DNA of 64,000 nucleotides from Byssochlamys sp. IMV 00236. Lineage: Eukaryota; Ascomycota; Eurotiomycetes; Eurotiales; Thermoascaceae. This document shows positions 61,628 to 64,000 of the stretch, piece by piece. The stretch covers positions 62,001 through 126,000 of the forward strand of contig MSJH02000504.1 in NCBI GenBank assembly GCA_001931875.2, written 5' to 3'. The translations under genes were made by a program, and so were the position numbers. The notes beneath the pieces were generated by a model. That model saw only the letters and a list, made by a program, of their open reading frames with translations, made no database searches and was not told the origin of the DNA. Each line of letters starts with the position of its first letter. Positions within the stretch are counted from its first letter, which is position 1.

Positions 61628-62848
61628 ATGTCGGACTCCCATCCTGTGGACGCTCGCAGCAATGAGAACAACCAAGGGTCTCTGTGTAACGACGAGACTT
61701 TGTCGCAGAATCAACAGAATGCAATAAGCCCTTCAACCTCGCGCCATCTTACAACACCAGCTTATCCTAGTTTACATACCAATGGACCATCTCCAGCACC
61801 GACCCTAAAGGCAAACATTTACAAGGGAGACACACCACTTGCTAGCGAAGTGAGGTTACAGCTAGAACAGTGGCATCAGAAACATGGTCCACTAAATCCC
61901 CCCGTCGCGTCGAGCTCCTATGCGAGGGAAACGAGGAAGTATGCAGCTTTCGGGCCGCATGGCGAAAGATTCACCCTGGACCCCTATGAGGTGCATTGGG
62001 GCCGTGTGAGCTATGGTTTCTGGGTACTGCGAAGGCAAGGGCACCCTGACGCTGCTGTTAAATATCTCACGTGCTGTCCTGGAAGCGTGTACTATGGGAT
62101 CTGGCACGGTGAGGACAATTTTGATGATACGCCTTCTGTCGTGAGGATCTTCCAAAATCTCAAAACTGGCCGGTATCCGTTCGTATTCGAACATCATGCG
62201 GCCGCATTTGGTCTCGCAGAGAGCAATGCTCCTCAGATATCAACGAGAGGTATACGATAGACGCACGATGTTAAATTTCAATGTGGTAACAATGGGATAG
62301 GCAATACGAAAAGAAAGTTATACGCGGAGAGCTCTATCTCATCCGAGTCGTCCGAGAGTGAGCCTTCCGATATTCTACCTTCAGGGACCCGCACGCTACC
62401 TCGAGACAAAAGGAAAAGGCCGTTACAAAAGCAAGATGGGAGCCGTCCCTCCCTGAAATCTCTATTACAGCGACTCCGATCTTCTCCACCCATACAGAAT
62501 AGCGGAAAGGTAGTCGTTGATCCGAAAATTCCAGAAGACTTCTACTTCCGTTTTATCTCATCCGGAAACGAGACGCTGCGGTTACGTCGTATCAAAGACT
62601 GTTACACGGCAAAGTACACAGTGAAAAACCTTTTCGAAGATGCAACTGAAGTGTTCAGCTTCTTCGACAAGATGTCAGAAGTCCGTTGCTTGAGCTTCAA
62701 GTTGAAGGACTCTGATACATGCATGTATTATGTCCTGAATGCCAATGAACTCGATTTCCAAATGTTACTGCATGGGATCATGAAAGCTATACAATCAAAT
62801 GAGGAACAGCCAACTTGGTCTGTTGAGGTCAGATATGTCGACTATTGA
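61628..62848 (+). CDS. Hypothetical protein, 389 aa, two exons
   Basis: Exons are 61628-62249 and 62301-62848. The 51-nt intron (GTATAC...GGATAG) removes an in-frame stop and joins the frames cleanly (390 codons with stop). No family was recognised. The first 60 residues are Ser/Asn/Gln-rich and disordered. A globular part covers about 75-195 (LASEVRLQLEQWHQKHGPLN; WGRVSYGFWVLRRQGHPDAAV; CCPGSVYYGIWHGEDN). A Ser/Glu- then Arg/Lys-rich linker follows. A second globular part near the C terminus includes DFYFRFISSGNETLRLRRIKD and MYYVLNANELDFQMLLHGIMKAI. It has no signal peptide. It lies beside the AT-rich, repeat-bearing end. Confidence 0.7.
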
Positions 62849-63777
62849 GGTCAGATACGTCCACACCACGGGCATATTCCAAAGAAAAGGTGGTCCGTCT
62901 TAAGTTTGCAAATAGTGAAGTTCGTGATAGTCGCACTAGCTAGTTTTTACCTCCCAGTCTCTAATATGAGAAATATTATACTACAACTTCACCCAACATC
63001 AGCAGAAGGTATAAAATGACGTTACCATACTATGCTATATGATCTTCTTAGTACTCCATAGAAGGCTCGTGTGTGTTCTCACGGACATTGTCTTATACTC
63101 CATGTACAGAGTAAATCACGTATGCTTAAAGTAGAGTAACCGGTCTGAACCGAGCTCTTGGTGAATATCTACTGGTTGTCATTCACTAAAGGCTTAGCAC
63201 TATAGTATCTTTCTTCCCTTCAATCTTACCTTAACCTTCGAGATGTACAGAATCTAAGCGTCTAGTCCAGGGTATTACTTGACATAATATTTTCCCCGAA
63301 AAGCTTTAGCTAAGGGGTATTTCGACCTTAATATTACCGGCTACAATGAGTTAAATACTATAATAGCTTATTAAACCCCCAGAGAGTTTTTCGGCGAGTA
63401 ATACTGAATCTAGAGGCTAGCGGCCTAAATAGGCCAAAGACACAAAGTGTAAAAGCAAAGAACGTATTTTCCTGTTTACGTAGCAGGGTAGCTACTTACA
63501 TTCTAGAGTACATATAGCTAGAGCGACAAAGGTTAGCAGTATTTCTAGAGCTATAGCTACTAGAAATCTGGAATACTCATAGACTAGTGATATATAATAT
63601 GAACCCTTCTTATAATAACTTCAAAAAGGCATTATATAAGTAAACTAGGCCTAGAAGAAAATCTATAGCCTATGAAAGTAAAGGAAAGTAGTCAAAATAC
63701 TATATTATAGTAGGTAACTTTACCTAGTATTAGACGAGGACAGCAAATCTAGCCCCTAGACTGCTATCGCGATACTA
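62849..63777. other. AT-rich, TA-dinucleotide-rich tract without genes
   Basis: No coding sequence was recognised. By eye, TA steps and CTAG/TATA-type words are unusually dense from about 63,240 on while CA/TG steps look sparse, as expected for RIP-mutated repeat DNA. This was not counted. Confidence 0.5.
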
Positions 63778-63902
63778 TCTGGGAGCGAAGCTCGCTGAGC
63801 TTAAATTCTCTAACAACTAGCCTAACCTGTTTATCTCTGTGGGTAGAGCTAGAGGGCATGGGAGAAACCCGACAGGAGGCTTGCACGTAGGCAGGCTCTG
63901 AC
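63778..63902 (+). repeat. Dispersed repeat, copy B (decayed)
   Basis: Matches 37702-37830 in the same orientation with a 4-nt deletion inside GGAGGGAGGC. Many differences are transitions, such as TCCAGC becoming TCTAAC, in line with RIP or old decay. It lies at the edge of the AT-rich tract. Confidence 0.75.
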
Positions 63903-64000
63903 ATACTATAAAATAGCCAACATAGTATTTTTAGGTGTTCATAACTATGCTTAGATATTTAATAAACTAATCAATTTATAGTTGAAATGGCTGTGTTTTA

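Noticed and set aside
62250..62300. Apparent early stop in the 389-aa gene
   Set aside because: A 51-nt intron with GTATAC donor and GGATAG acceptor joins the frames in phase.
63903..64000. Telomere proximity at the right end
   Set aside because: No TTAGGG-type arrays are seen; the AT-rich end is better explained by decayed repeats.

Overview
The window is nuclear DNA of a filamentous ascomycete, most likely Eurotiales (Aspergillus/Penicillium type). The signs are intron-rich genes with short GT-AG introns (about 47-142 nt, many with a CTAAC/CTGAC-like branch site), Zn2Cys6 regulators, a fungal vanillyl-alcohol oxidase, an ADE2 fusion enzyme, Atg29, rhodopsin-type fungal membrane proteins and RIP-like AT-rich repeats. 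No rRNA, tRNA, CRISPR or prophage was recognised. Gene models were built by hand-splicing on both strands, so exon ends are predictions.

Layout. 1-9.4 kb: 3' part of an acetyl-CoA transporter, a small conserved protein, a flavin monooxygenase and a 2-oxoglutarate/Fe(II) dioxygenase sharing a divergent promoter, kinetochore CENP-O/Mcm21, and an unknown protein. 11-15 kb: a nicotinamide phosphoribosyltransferase (NAMPT) convergent with ADE2. 17.4-26.5 kb: a rhodopsin-like membrane protein, an alpha/beta-hydrolase broken by one in-frame TGA, an unknown protein and a coiled-coil protein. 27-36.6 kb: a candidate catabolic or metabolite cluster of vanillyl-alcohol oxidase, a C2H2 plus Zn2Cys6 regulator, a divergent Zn2Cys6 regulator and an aldo-keto reductase. 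An 11-bp perfect inverted repeat lies in the oxidase promoter. 38-53.6 kb: BTB protein, a small two-exon gene, phosphopantothenate-cysteine ligase, Atg29 (with a 10-nt microexon), a GT31-like glycosyltransferase with a PAN/apple-like tail, a secreted polysaccharide deacetylase and a Ded1-like helicase. 55-64 kb: cytochrome P450 relic, pantothenate kinase, a 97-aa secreted Cys-rich protein, an epoxide hydrolase pseudogene, an unknown 389-aa protein, and an AT-rich end carrying a second copy of a dispersed repeat found at 37.7 kb.

Themes. Two CoA biosynthesis enzymes (pantothenate kinase, phosphopantothenate-cysteine ligase) and an acetyl-CoA transporter occur in one window. Nicotinamide salvage by NAMPT is unusual for a fungus, since the textbook fungal route uses nicotinamidase. 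The oxidase/regulator/reductase group is the best candidate for a co-regulated system. The right end looks like a gene graveyard with repeat decay.
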